Positions 1-4,722 of a DNA stretch of 5,402 nt are shown piece after piece; the first letter of the stretch is position 1, and every line of letters begins with the position of its first letter. The stretch comes from an uncultured Roseburia sp. (GTDB taxonomy: Bacteria; Bacillota; Clostridia; Lachnospirales; Lachnospiraceae). The stretch spans positions 1 through 5,402 of the forward strand of contig CAMGET010000122.1 in NCBI GenBank assembly GCA_946055175.1, read 5' to 3'. Made by a program: the position numbers and the translations under genes. The notes under the pieces are model-generated. The model made no database searches and was not told the origin of the DNA. It saw only the letters and a list, made by a program, of their open reading frames with translations.

Positions 1-28
1 ACTAATAGTATAAACCTTGTGATATATT

Positions 29-57
29 TTTACAAATAAAAAATAATATGTTATAAT
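29..57 (+). promoter_or_regulatory. Sigma-A promoter of the ZIP transporter gene
   Basis: A TTTACA -35 element lies at 29-34 and a perfect TATAAT -10 element at 52-57, with an ideal 17-bp spacer. The bases TG at 49-50 add an extended -10 (TGTTATAAT). Transcription should start near 63-65, giving a leader of about 30 nt. This is the strongest promoter in the window, and its start site lies inside a palindrome at 60-75. Confidence 0.85.
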
Positions 58-78
58 TAGTTAGAAAAAACTAACCAA
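57..78 (+). promoter_or_regulatory. Palindromic operator candidate over the transcription start
   Basis: GTTAG at 60-64 and CTAAC at 71-75 form a perfect inverted repeat around six A residues. Further pairing at 57-58 with 77-78 extends it to an imperfect 22-bp palindrome. It starts just after the -10 hexamer and covers the expected +1, a classic position for a repressor. The half-sites resemble the TTAGGTTAG/CTAACCTAA arms of DtxR/IdeR-family boxes. Because the downstream gene is a metal transporter, an iron- or manganese-responsive DtxR-family repressor is the best guess. The regulator itself is not in the window. As RNA the repeat could form only a weak 5-bp stem. Confidence 0.55.
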
Positions 79-92
79 AAGGAGCAGACGTT

Positions 93-875
93 ATGAATAC
101 ATATATAACTATAGGCATTATGATACCATTTCTAGGAACAACATTTGGCGCAGCATGTGTGCTTTTTATGAAAAATAAGTTGCACATACAAGTGCAGCGG
201 GCACTTACAGGTTTTGCAGCCGGAGTGATGGTTGCGGCATCTATTTGGAGCCTGATTATTCCTGCAATAGACCAGTCAGCGCATATGGGTAAATTATCCT
301 TTTTGCCTTCTGTCATCGGATTCTGGCTGGGGATTCTATTTTTACTTGGTTTGGATCATTTGATTCCACATTTGCACTTAAATAGCAATGAGGTAGAGGG
401 ACCAAAATCGAAGTTGCAAAGAACGACGATGTTGGTTTTGGCAGTAGCGTTACATAATATTCCGGAGGGGATGGCGGTCGGCGTTGTATATGCCGGTTTG
501 ATGGAAAAGAATACTTCATTAACTCTCATGGGGGCATTTGCATTATCTATTGGGATTGCAATCCAGAATTTCCCGGAAGGTGCCATTATCTCTATGCCAT
601 TAAGAGCGGAGGGGAAAAGTAAAGCAAAATCATTTGGACTTGGAGTACTATCCGGAATTGTAGAGCCGATTGGTGCACTCCTTACCATTATGGCAGCCCG
701 CATTGTTGTACCTATATTGCCATATTTACTTAGCTTTGCAGCAGGTGCAATGATTTATGTAGTAGTGGAAGAGTTAATTCCGGAGATGTCAGAAGGAAAT
801 CATTCCAATATAGGAGTTCTTTCTTTTGCAGTAGGATTCACATTGATGATGGCACTTGATGTTGCATTGGGATAA
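93..875 (+). CDS. ZIP-family divalent metal transporter (GufA/ZupT-like)
   Basis: This 260-residue inner-membrane protein belongs to the ZIP family, which moves Zn2+, Fe2+ or Mn2+ into the cytoplasm. The family's metal-site helices are intact: HNIPEG at residues 121-126 (H121, N122, E125) and NFPEG at 159-163 (N159, E162). The helix with VEPIGALL (E191) and the late VVVEELIPE segment (E226, E227) also fit. About eight hydrophobic segments are visible, at roughly 5-27, 36-58, 71-92, 112-135, 143-169, 181-202, 205-227 and 240-258. A short His-containing loop (HLIPHLHL, about 89-96) lies between helices 3 and 4. The length is normal for bacterial GufA/ZupT-type members. AAGGAG at 79-84, 8 nt before the ATG, fixes the start. 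The gene has its own promoter with a palindromic operator candidate, so repression by metal is likely. The family is certain; which metal it carries cannot be read from the sequence. Confidence 0.93.
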   Translation: MNTYITIGIMIPFLGTTFGAACVLFMKNKLHIQVQRALTGFAAGVMVAASIWSLIIPAIDQSAHMGKLSFLPSVIGFWLGILFLLGLDHLIPHLHLNSNEVEGPKSKLQRTTMLVLAVALHNIPEGMAVGVVYAGLMEKNTSLTLMGAFALSIGIAIQNFPEGAIISMPLRAEGKSKAKSFGLGVLSGIVEPIGALLTIMAARIVVPILPYLLSFAAGAMIYVVVEELIPEMSEGNHSNIGVLSFAVGFTLMMALDVALG

Positions 876-884
876 AAATGAAGG

Positions 885-913
885 TTTCTTTTTGGATTAT
901 GGAATGGTACAAT
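885..913 (+). promoter_or_regulatory. Possible promoter for the DUF4258/YgiT pair
   Basis: An extended -10 (TGG followed by TACAAT, 905-913) lies about 45 nt before the DUF4258 start codon. The -35 position 17 bp upstream reads only TTTCTT (885-890), a poor match, so any activity would depend on the extended -10. There is no convincing terminator after the ZIP gene, so the pair could also be reached by read-through. Confidence 0.4.
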
Positions 914-956
914 TTATACGTGATTTTCTTTCGGGGAGAGTAGAAAGGAATTACAA

Positions 957-1277
957 ATGAATATTAACGAAGTACAGGCTCTGTGTGCGGAAGGAAAAAT
1001 TGTCTGGACCGAGCATGTAGAGAAATGTATAGTACAACGTAAAATTAGCCGAGATGATATAAAACGTTGTATCATGAATGGTGAAATTATTGAGGAGCAT
1101 CTTGATGATTATCCATACCCATCGTATCTGATATTTGGACATGCAGAAGATGAAAGGGTTTTACATGTTGTAGTTAGCATAAGTGACGGAGTTCCTAGAA
1201 TCTTAAATGTCATAACGACGTATTGCCCCGATGAGAGTAGATTCCAAGCAGACATGAAGACAAGGAGGGGAAAATGA
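957..1277 (+). CDS. DUF4258 domain protein, candidate toxin of a TA-like pair
   Basis: This 106-residue cytoplasmic protein matches my recollection of the DUF4258 family. An N-terminal helical part contains the WTEH motif (H20). It is followed by GEIIEEHLDDYPYPSYLIFG (about 42-61), then a VLHVVVS strand (about 68-74, H70) and a C-terminal ITTYCPD segment (86-92). DUF4258 proteins are small single-domain proteins thought to share a RelE/BrnT-like fold, and they are often encoded next to a YgiT-type zinc-finger protein, as here. No catalytic activity can be proved from the sequence. AAAGGA at 944-949, 7 nt before the ATG, supports the start. The stop codon overlaps the next start by 4 bp (ATGA), so translation of the two is probably coupled. 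The length is typical and there is no sign of damage. The alternative is a house-keeping protein of unknown role rather than a toxin. Confidence 0.82.
   Translation: MNINEVQALCAEGKIVWTEHVEKCIVQRKISRDDIKRCIMNGEIIEEHLDDYPYPSYLIFGHAEDERVLHVVVSISDGVPRILNVITTYCPDESRFQADMKTRRGK
1262..1268 (+). promoter_or_regulatory. Ribosome binding site deciding between two Met codons
   Basis: AAGGAGG lies inside the last codons of the DUF4258 gene. Two adjacent ATG codons follow, at 1274 (5-nt spacing) and 1277 (8-nt spacing). The second has the better spacing, while the first gives the classic ATGA overlap. Either way the protein differs by one Met. Confidence 0.7.
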
Positions 1278-1522
1278 TGTGTGCATTTTGTAAGGGAAAA
1301 GAAACAAAAAATATTTTAGATAAGTATTTGGTTACATTAGATGGTACCGTATTAATTGTAAATCATGTTCCAACAATGGAATGTGTACAGTGCGGTGAGA
1401 AATTCTACACGGATGCTGTTTCAGAGAAATTAGAGAAAATCGTAAATAAGGCACGGACAATTCCGGCAGAGATTTTAATGACGGATTATAGCGAGTGTAA
1501 TGCGATTGAAGTAGTACGATAA
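1274..1522 (+). CDS. YgiT-type zinc-finger protein, candidate antitoxin
   Basis: This protein has 82 residues, or 81 if the second Met is used. Two CxxC pairs, C3/C6 and C37/C40, should form a four-cysteine zinc site of the YgiT/MqsA N-terminal type. Between them lies a beta-rich stretch (YLVTLDGTVLIVNHVPTMEC) typical of this fold. After the second pair comes the usual GEKFYTDAVSEKLEKIV helix. MqsA of Escherichia coli continues into an XRE helix-turn-helix that autoregulates its operon. This protein stops about 40 residues after the second CxxC pair and has no such domain. It is translationally coupled to the DUF4258 gene (4-bp overlap, shared transcript, own strong ribosome binding site) and followed at once by a terminator. 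I infer that it neutralises the DUF4258 protein by binding it. The zinc-finger call is firm; the antitoxin role rests on gene context. Confidence 0.85.
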   Translation: MMCAFCKGKETKNILDKYLVTLDGTVLIVNHVPTMECVQCGEKFYTDAVSEKLEKIVNKARTIPAEILMTDYSECNAIEVVR

Positions 1523-1530
1523 GAAAGTTT

Positions 1531-1564
1531 AGGAGCAATGCGAATGTTTTGCATTGCTCCTTTT
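1531..1564 (+). terminator. Intrinsic terminator of the DUF4258/YgiT operon
   Basis: AGGAGCAATGC (1531-1541) pairs perfectly with GCATTGCTCCT (1551-1561) around a 9-nt loop, and the sequence continues as TTTT then ATATAG. The hairpin begins 8 nt after the stop codon of the zinc-finger gene. It cleanly separates this operon from the following regulator remnant. Confidence 0.9.
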
Positions 1565-1568
1565 ATAT

Positions 1569-1595
1569 AGTGTGTCCAGTGAAGCTTAACACACT
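1569..1595. repeat. Short inverted repeat in the intergenic region
   Basis: AGTGTGT (1569-1575) and ACACACT (1589-1595) form a 7-bp inverted repeat with a 13-nt spacer, directly after the terminator. There is no T run after it and no open reading frame around it. It could be a worn end of a small mobile element or chance. The surrounding 1567-1740 contains no gene. It has small symmetric sequences (also GAGAA-A-TTCTC at 1637-1647) and then the promoter and leader of the next gene. Confidence 0.35.
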
Positions 1596-1669
1596 TGCAC
1601 GCCAACCGCACTTTTACTTAAATTCCCGCATTTCGAGAGAAATTCTCACATTCAATGATGGTATTTTTT

Positions 1670-1698
1670 CTGACAAAATGAGAGAATGTCAATGTAAA
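1670..1698 (+). promoter_or_regulatory. Candidate promoter of the XRE-membrane gene
   Basis: CTGACA (1670-1675, five of six consensus bases) and TGTAAA (1693-1698, four of six) are separated by 17 bp. They lie about 43-70 nt before the start codon of the helix-turn-helix frame. The repeated GAGAGAA (1635-1641 and 1680-1686) and the ATTCTC/GAGAAT arms nearby could hold a regulator site, but this is weak. Confidence 0.45.
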
Positions 1699-1707
1699 AA
1701 ATGAAAG

Positions 1708-1720
1708 GGCAGGTACTGCC
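1708..1720. promoter_or_regulatory. GGCAG-GTA-CTGCC palindrome in the leader
   Basis: A perfect 5-bp inverted repeat with a 3-bp centre lies 7 bp before the AGGAGG ribosome binding site (1728-1733) of the XRE gene. As DNA it is a plausible autoregulatory operator for an XRE repressor. As RNA it would form a small hairpin beside the ribosome site. Either reading is inference. Confidence 0.35.
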
Positions 1721-1740
1721 GACAGCGAGGAGGAACAGCG

Positions 1741-1971
1741 ATGGAAAAGAAAACCATTGGAAAATTTATAGCAGCATTAAGGCGTGCAAATGGGATGACA
1801 CAGAAGAAACTTGGGGATAGGCTGTATGTATCAGACAAGACGGTGAGCCGCTGGGAATGTGATGAATGTACACCGGAGCTTTCGCTCATTCCGGCTATTG
1901 CAGCAATCATTTGCAATCTTGGATTTACAAGGGGATTTTGGGATTTTGTATTGGAAGTATCTTTCTGCTAA
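1741..1971 (+). CDS. N-terminal XRE helix-turn-helix fragment
   Basis: This is the frame as it would be translated today: 76 residues beginning MEKKTIGKFIAALRRANGMT. The helix-turn-helix spans about residues 5-45, with the recognition helix near SDKTVSRWE (31-39). Residues 61-76 (GFTRGFWDFVLEVSFC) are largely the out-of-frame reading beyond the break at 1932. If made, the product would be a soluble or weakly membrane-attached DNA-binding fragment without its sensor part. It could still bind its operators, so it may not be entirely silent. It is better read as part of the larger pseudogene. Confidence 0.6.
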   Translation: MEKKTIGKFIAALRRANGMTQKKLGDRLYVSDKTVSRWECDECTPELSLIPAIAAIICNLGFTRGFWDFVLEVSFC

Positions 1972-2546
1972 TCAGCGTTATTTTTCAACTATGTGTGTTG
2001 AGAAGCAAGCTTTTTCCAATGTTAGAAGAGGATGAAAACCAAAAACTTCTTATGAAAAAAGCAAATACAAAAATGTTCCAGCTGACAGTCGGGGTAATGG
2101 CAGTTAATATGGGCCTCTTTGCATTTCTTTTTCCACTGGCGATATTTAGTCAGGGAGGAAATACAGGACTGAATTTTGGAATTTGGATTGGCTATGGTCT
2201 TGTATTTGCAGGGATTACATTGGTAGCGGTGTATGCAATCTACGTTTTCTGCATGCGGGAAAGAATTGCCAAAAAGGAAACTTTCTACATGGAAGAAGCT
2301 TATTGGGCATGGATGAAAGCGGACAAGCAATTATTAAGGAAAGCTTTAAAGATGGCGCTGACTGTTGCGGTTGTTCTAGGGATGATCAGTGGCGTGATTT
2401 ACAATATAGACCCAGCTGTTTTTGTAAAACCGATTGTATTTGAGACAGTAGAAGAGTTCCAACTTTATATGGAAGAAAATGTGGATTCCTATTATTCAGA
2501 TGTCAGGGATGGTGTACCGATAGAGGTCTATTTAAAGAAAGACTGA
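1866..2546 (+). pseudogene. Frameshifted membrane part of the XRE regulator
   Basis: The open frame begins with an ATG at 1866, but its first 22 codons are only the shifted reading of the helix-turn-helix gene, and no ribosome binding site precedes it. From 1932 on it encodes real-looking membrane protein. Helices lie at about GILGFCIGSIFLLISVIFQL, VGVMAVNMGLFAFLFPLAIF, GIWIGYGLVFAGITLVAVYA and MALTVAVVLGMISGVIYNI. Charged segments separate them (EEDENQK, MRERIAKKE). The tail (PIVFETVEEFQLYMEENVDS onward) is an acidic extracytoplasmic-looking segment that ends at TGA 2544. The natural protein would start at 1741. Confidence 0.6.
1932..1947 (+). repeat. 8-bp tandem duplication at the frameshift site
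   Basis: GGGATTTT occurs twice head to tail (1932-1939 and 1940-1947), exactly where the reading frame of the XRE-membrane gene is lost. Removing one copy restores the frame and gives GFTRGFCIGSIF. Adding one G to the G run at 1931-1934 also restores it and gives GFTRGILGFCIGSIF. The sequence alone does not decide between slippage by 8 bp and loss of one G. Confidence 0.75.
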
Positions 2547-2702
2547 AACAGGGTGCTTTATATCCGTGACAGGATTAGTAGAGCTTTTGGAATACTGATT
2601 GTTATTGAGTTCGTTGGCTTTGCTATCTTATATATAAGGAGAACTACTAGAAATTTGCCTAATTTTTTTTGAAAAATGCCGTGATTTTTGGTACCTTCGT
2701 CA

Positions 2703-2731
2703 TTGATTTTCACACATATTAGTCGTAAGAT
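2703..2731 (+). promoter_or_regulatory. Weak promoter candidate for the antiporter gene
   Basis: TTGATT (2703-2708) and TAAGAT (2726-2731) are spaced by 17 bp, each matching four of six consensus bases. The predicted transcript would begin near 2738, at the base of the leader hairpin. The stretch from 2673 to 2796 otherwise holds no gene. Confidence 0.35.
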
Positions 2732-2738
2732 ATAGCTT

Positions 2739-2769
2739 GCGCTAAAAGACAAGTCTGTCTGGCGCTTTT
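2739..2769 (+). terminator. GC-rich hairpin with short T run before the antiporter gene
   Basis: GCGC (2739-2742) pairs with GCGC (2762-2765), and a T-G wobble extends the outer stem. AGACA (2747-2751) pairs with TGTCT (2756-2760) around a 4-nt loop, leaving an AAA bulge. TTTTA follows at 2766. It can act as a terminator for transcripts coming from the dead XRE gene. If the promoter at 2703-2731 is used, it becomes a hairpin at the very 5' end of the antiporter mRNA, where it might protect the message. The T run is short, so termination may be partial. Confidence 0.55.
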
Positions 2770-2796
2770 AATATGAAGAAAAGAGCGTGAAATGTT

Positions 2797-4089
2797 ATGA
2801 ATATTTTATTATCCGTATCCGTAGCCCTTTTGGCAGGGTTACTTATGACTAGAGCATTTAAACCATTCAAGCTTCCGGCTGTAACAGCATACTTAATTGC
2901 TGGAGTATTAATTGGACCATATTGCATCGGGGCCTTACATATTGAAGGCCTTGGTTTTTCAACAATGGATGAAGTAAGTGTACTTTCTTTAGTATCACAG
3001 GTAGCACTTGGCTTTATAGCTTTCTCCATTGGTAATGAATTCCGTTTGAGTGACCTGAAAAAAATCGGAAAGCAGGCATTTGTCATCGGTATCTTTCAGG
3101 CATTGGTTGCAACCTTATTTGTTGATTTGGCATTGCTTGCAGTACATCTGATGATGCCGGAAAAACTGACTCTGGCGCAGGCTTTGACATTAGGCGCGAT
3201 TGCTACAGCAACAGCACCGGCTGCAACGCTTATGGTTGTAAGACAGTATAAAGCAAAAGGACCTCTTACCAGTTTACTTCTTCCAATCGTAGCATTGGAT
3301 GACGCAGTGGGCTTAGTGGCATTTGCGGTTTCTTTTGGCATTGCAAAGACGTTGGTCAGTGGAACCGTTGATTTGATTTCCATTCTTGTAAATCCATTGG
3401 TGGAAATTGTATGTTCTCTTTTACTTGGAGCAATTATGGGTTGGCTTTTGACACAGCTGGAAAAAATGTTTAACTCCAACACAAACCGTTTGAATATGAC
3501 AATTGCTTTTGTATTTATGACCGTTGCATTGTCTATGATGTCCTTTCACATTGGACCGGTGCACGTTGGATTTTCTTCTTTGCTTGTATGTATGATGTTA
3601 GGAACCGTATTTTGTAATATCTGTCCGTTGTCACATGACTTAATGGGAGCTGCGGATAAGTGGACCTCTCCACTGTTTGCATTATTCTTCGTCATCAGCG
3701 GTGCAGAATTGGAACTTAGTGTATTTACGGATATCGCAATCGTAGGAATCGGTGTTATTTACATTATTTTCCGTTGTTTAGGAAAATACACCGGTACATT
3801 TGCAAGTGCTAAGGCAACGAAATGTGAGCCGCAGATTTGCAAGTATTTAGGAATTACACTTTTCCCACAGGCAGGTGTTGCACTTGGAATGTGTACTACA
3901 GCAATGCAGCTTGGAGCACAGGGAAATCTGATTCGCAATATTACTTTATTTGCTGTATTGGTTTATGAAATCGTCGGACCGCTTCTTACCAAGATGGCGT
4001 TGACAACAGCAGGAGATATTAAGCCGATGTCAGAGGAAGTAAAGAATCGTCGTCAGACAAAGTTGGAACAGGCCAAGGCAGAAAAATAA
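2797..4089 (+). CDS. Cation:proton antiporter, CPA2 / Na+-H+ exchanger type
   Basis: This 430-residue inner-membrane antiporter exchanges H+ for Na+ or K+. It has about 12 hydrophobic helices spread over residues 2-400. Hallmarks of the fold are visible: an N-terminal KLPAVTAYLIAGVLIGP (25-41), an unwound-helix motif ATATAPAATL (136-145), and an ion-site helix ALDDAVGLVAF (166-176) with D168 and D169. A late helix has FPQAGVALGM (356-365), near basic residues R326 and K330. Paired Asp residues are known for electrogenic CPA2 members such as NapA, so Na+/H+ exchange is my best guess. KefB/KefC proteins carry a C-terminal RCK domain; here only a charged tail (about 409-430) follows the membrane part, so no nucleotide sensor is present. 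The start is fixed by an in-frame TGA at 2788. The ribosome site is weak (AAGAG at 2781-2785, 11-nt spacing). The gene appears monocistronic, with a leader hairpin before it and a strong terminator after it. Confidence 0.9.
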   Translation: MNILLSVSVALLAGLLMTRAFKPFKLPAVTAYLIAGVLIGPYCIGALHIEGLGFSTMDEVSVLSLVSQVALGFIAFSIGNEFRLSDLKKIGKQAFVIGIFQALVATLFVDLALLAVHLMMPEKLTLAQALTLGAIATATAPAATLMVVRQYKAKGPLTSLLLPIVALDDAVGLVAFAVSFGIAKTLVSGTVDLISILVNPLVEIVCSLLLGAIMGWLLTQLEKMFNSNTNRLNMTIAFVFMTVALSMMSFHIGPVHVGFSSLLVCMMLGTVFCNICPLSHDLMGAADKWTSPLFALFFVISGAELELSVFTDIAIVGIGVIYIIFRCLGKYTGTFASAKATKCEPQICKYLGITLFPQAGVALGMCTTAMQLGAQGNLIRNITLFAVLVYEIVGPLLTKMALTTAGDIKPMSEEVKNRRQTKLEQAKAEK

Positions 4090-4116
4090 TACAGATTGAT
4101 ATTGATTTGAATGAGA

Positions 4117-4152
4117 AAAAGGAGATTTTGGGAAAAGCCGAAATCTCCTTTT
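4117..4152 (+). terminator. Intrinsic terminator of the antiporter gene
   Basis: AAAAGGAGATTT (4117-4128) pairs perfectly with AAATCTCCTTTT (4141-4152), and inner GG/CC pairs close a GAAAAG-type loop. The stem begins 28 nt after the antiporter stop codon. Because A residues lead and T residues trail the stem, it could work in both directions. Its T run merges into the -35 region of the next gene. Confidence 0.9.
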
Positions 4153-4179
4153 GTATTATGCAAAAAAATAGATTATAAT
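4151..4179 (+). promoter_or_regulatory. Promoter of the hydrolase-transporter operon
   Basis: A perfect TATAAT (4174-4179) lies 17 bp after TTGTAT (4151-4156), which matches the first three bases of the -35 consensus. Transcription would start near 4186, giving a leader of about 23 nt with an AAAGGAAG ribosome site. The -35 element physically overlaps the T run of the preceding terminator. Confidence 0.7.
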
Positions 4180-4208
4180 GTTATTAATATGGGAAAGGAA
4201 GATTTTAT

Positions 4209-4712
4209 ATGAGCATCAAAAACGAACCAAAGATAAAGAATCCGTTAATCGTAGCAATTCGTGAGCAGTTAGAGCATCGTGCACTTTGGATGTACCTGCT
4301 TTGCGATGAAGCAAAGAAAAAAGGATTGGATTCAAAAGATTATGCACCGGAAGCAATTAAACGCTGCGGCTTATATCAGGGAGCAAGCTTACGTGCAAAG
4401 GCAGGCGGCGGGGATTCCTTAAAGGGCCTTAAAAAAACATTGTTTTCTAAATTTGCACAGTGGGTATTTGAAATGGACATCAAACAGTGTACTGACGATC
4501 ATTTAGACATCGACTTTCATTACTGCCCACTCGTAAAAGCATGGCAGAAGCAGGGCTGTAGTGACGAAGAGATTCAGGTGCTTTGTGACCATGCAATGTG
4601 TGGTGACAGAGGAATAGCAGAAAGCTTTGGATGTGAATTAGAGCTTCCATCTACGATTGCACGCGGCGATGATAACTGTCAGATTCGTTTTGTAAGGAAA
4701 AAGAAAAAATAA
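4209..4712 (+). CDS. L-2-amino-thiazoline-4-carboxylate hydrolase-family protein
   Basis: This 167-residue cytoplasmic protein resembles the ATC-hydrolase family (Pfam ATC_hydrolase). Founding members in Pseudomonas open the ring of L-2-amino-thiazoline-4-carboxylate to N-carbamoyl-L-cysteine on the way to cysteine. The family signature lies in the C-terminal half. DIDFHYCPLVKAWQKQG (100-116, H104 and C106) is followed by CSDEEIQVLCDHAMCGDRG (117-135, C126, D127, H128, D133), then FGCELELPSTIARGDDNCQIRF (140-161, C157). The N-terminal half is helical and variable. The lysine-rich end (RKKKK) is unremarkable. AAGGA at 4195-4199 with 9-nt spacing and a TATAAT promoter support the start. The gene ends 10 bp before a transporter gene whose ribosome site begins inside this stop codon, so they form an operon. 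In gut Firmicutes the family is widespread and its true substrate is mostly unproven. Family membership is fairly firm; the reaction is inference. Confidence 0.78.
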   Translation: MSIKNEPKIKNPLIVAIREQLEHRALWMYLLCDEAKKKGLDSKDYAPEAIKRCGLYQGASLRAKAGGGDSLKGLKKTLFSKFAQWVFEMDIKQCTDDHLDIDFHYCPLVKAWQKQGCSDEEIQVLCDHAMCGDRGIAESFGCELELPSTIARGDDNCQIRFVRKKKK

Positions 4713-4722
4713 GGAACACAAC

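Larger units (their letters stand above)
1741..2672 (+). pseudogene. Decayed XRE-family regulator with C-terminal membrane region
   Basis: Three open segments together look like one former gene for an XRE DNA-binding domain tethered to the membrane. Segment 1 (from 1741, ATG 7 nt after AGGAGG) encodes an intact helix-turn-helix core, with TQKKLGDRLYVSDKTVSRWE at residues 20-39. At residues 51-58 it passes straight into a hydrophobic stretch (AIAAIICNLGF). The usual fifth helix and cytoplasmic linker are therefore missing, as expected for an internal deletion. Near 1932 the reading moves to another frame, which carries four membrane helices to a TGA at 2544. The same frame then stays open for 41 codons (2547-2669), encoding RAFGILIVIEFVGFAILYIRR, a further membrane helix with a positive flank, and ends at TGA 2670. 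Adding one G to the run at 1931-1934 joins segments 1 and 2 into 268 residues. The comparison with full-length relatives is from memory. A sequencing error could explain the frameshift alone but not the missing linker. Confidence 0.75.

Noticed and set aside
60..75. RNA hairpin or riboswitch in the ZIP leader
   Set aside because: The leader is only about 30 nt and the stem just 5 bp with an A6 loop; a DNA operator explains the symmetry and position better.
356..703. Open frame of 115 codons on the minus strand inside the ZIP gene
   Set aside because: It is antisense to an intact family member with all metal-site motifs, and the translation shows no known fold.
874..893. AAAAA-T-GAA / TTC-TTTTT stem after the ZIP gene as a terminator
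   Set aside because: The stem is almost all A-T with a bulge and too weak to stop polymerase convincingly, although the T run is suggestive.
1569..1720. Remnant transposon with terminal inverted repeats
   Set aside because: The inverted repeats are short and unrelated to each other, no target-site duplication is visible, and no transposase fragment could be read on either strand.
1274..1971. A three-gene TA operon with the XRE gene as regulator
   Set aside because: A strong terminator (1531-1564) and a separate promoter and ribosome site lie between the zinc-finger gene and the XRE frame, and the XRE frame belongs to a membrane-linked regulator remnant.
1930..1971. Programmed ribosomal frameshifting joining the HTH and membrane frames
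   Set aside because: No canonical slippery heptamer with a downstream pseudoknot is evident, and the missing linker and later in-frame TGA point to decay instead.
2183..2443. 86-codon + strand frame within the membrane part of the XRE remnant
   Set aside because: It overlaps the membrane-helix frame in another phase, has no ribosome site, and the product looks like out-of-frame Cys/Arg-rich noise.
3096..3482. Open frame of 128 codons on the minus strand inside the antiporter gene
   Set aside because: It lies wholly opposite a well-supported gene, has no ribosome site or recognisable domain, and its Ala/Thr/Asn-rich composition is that of a complementary-strand shadow.
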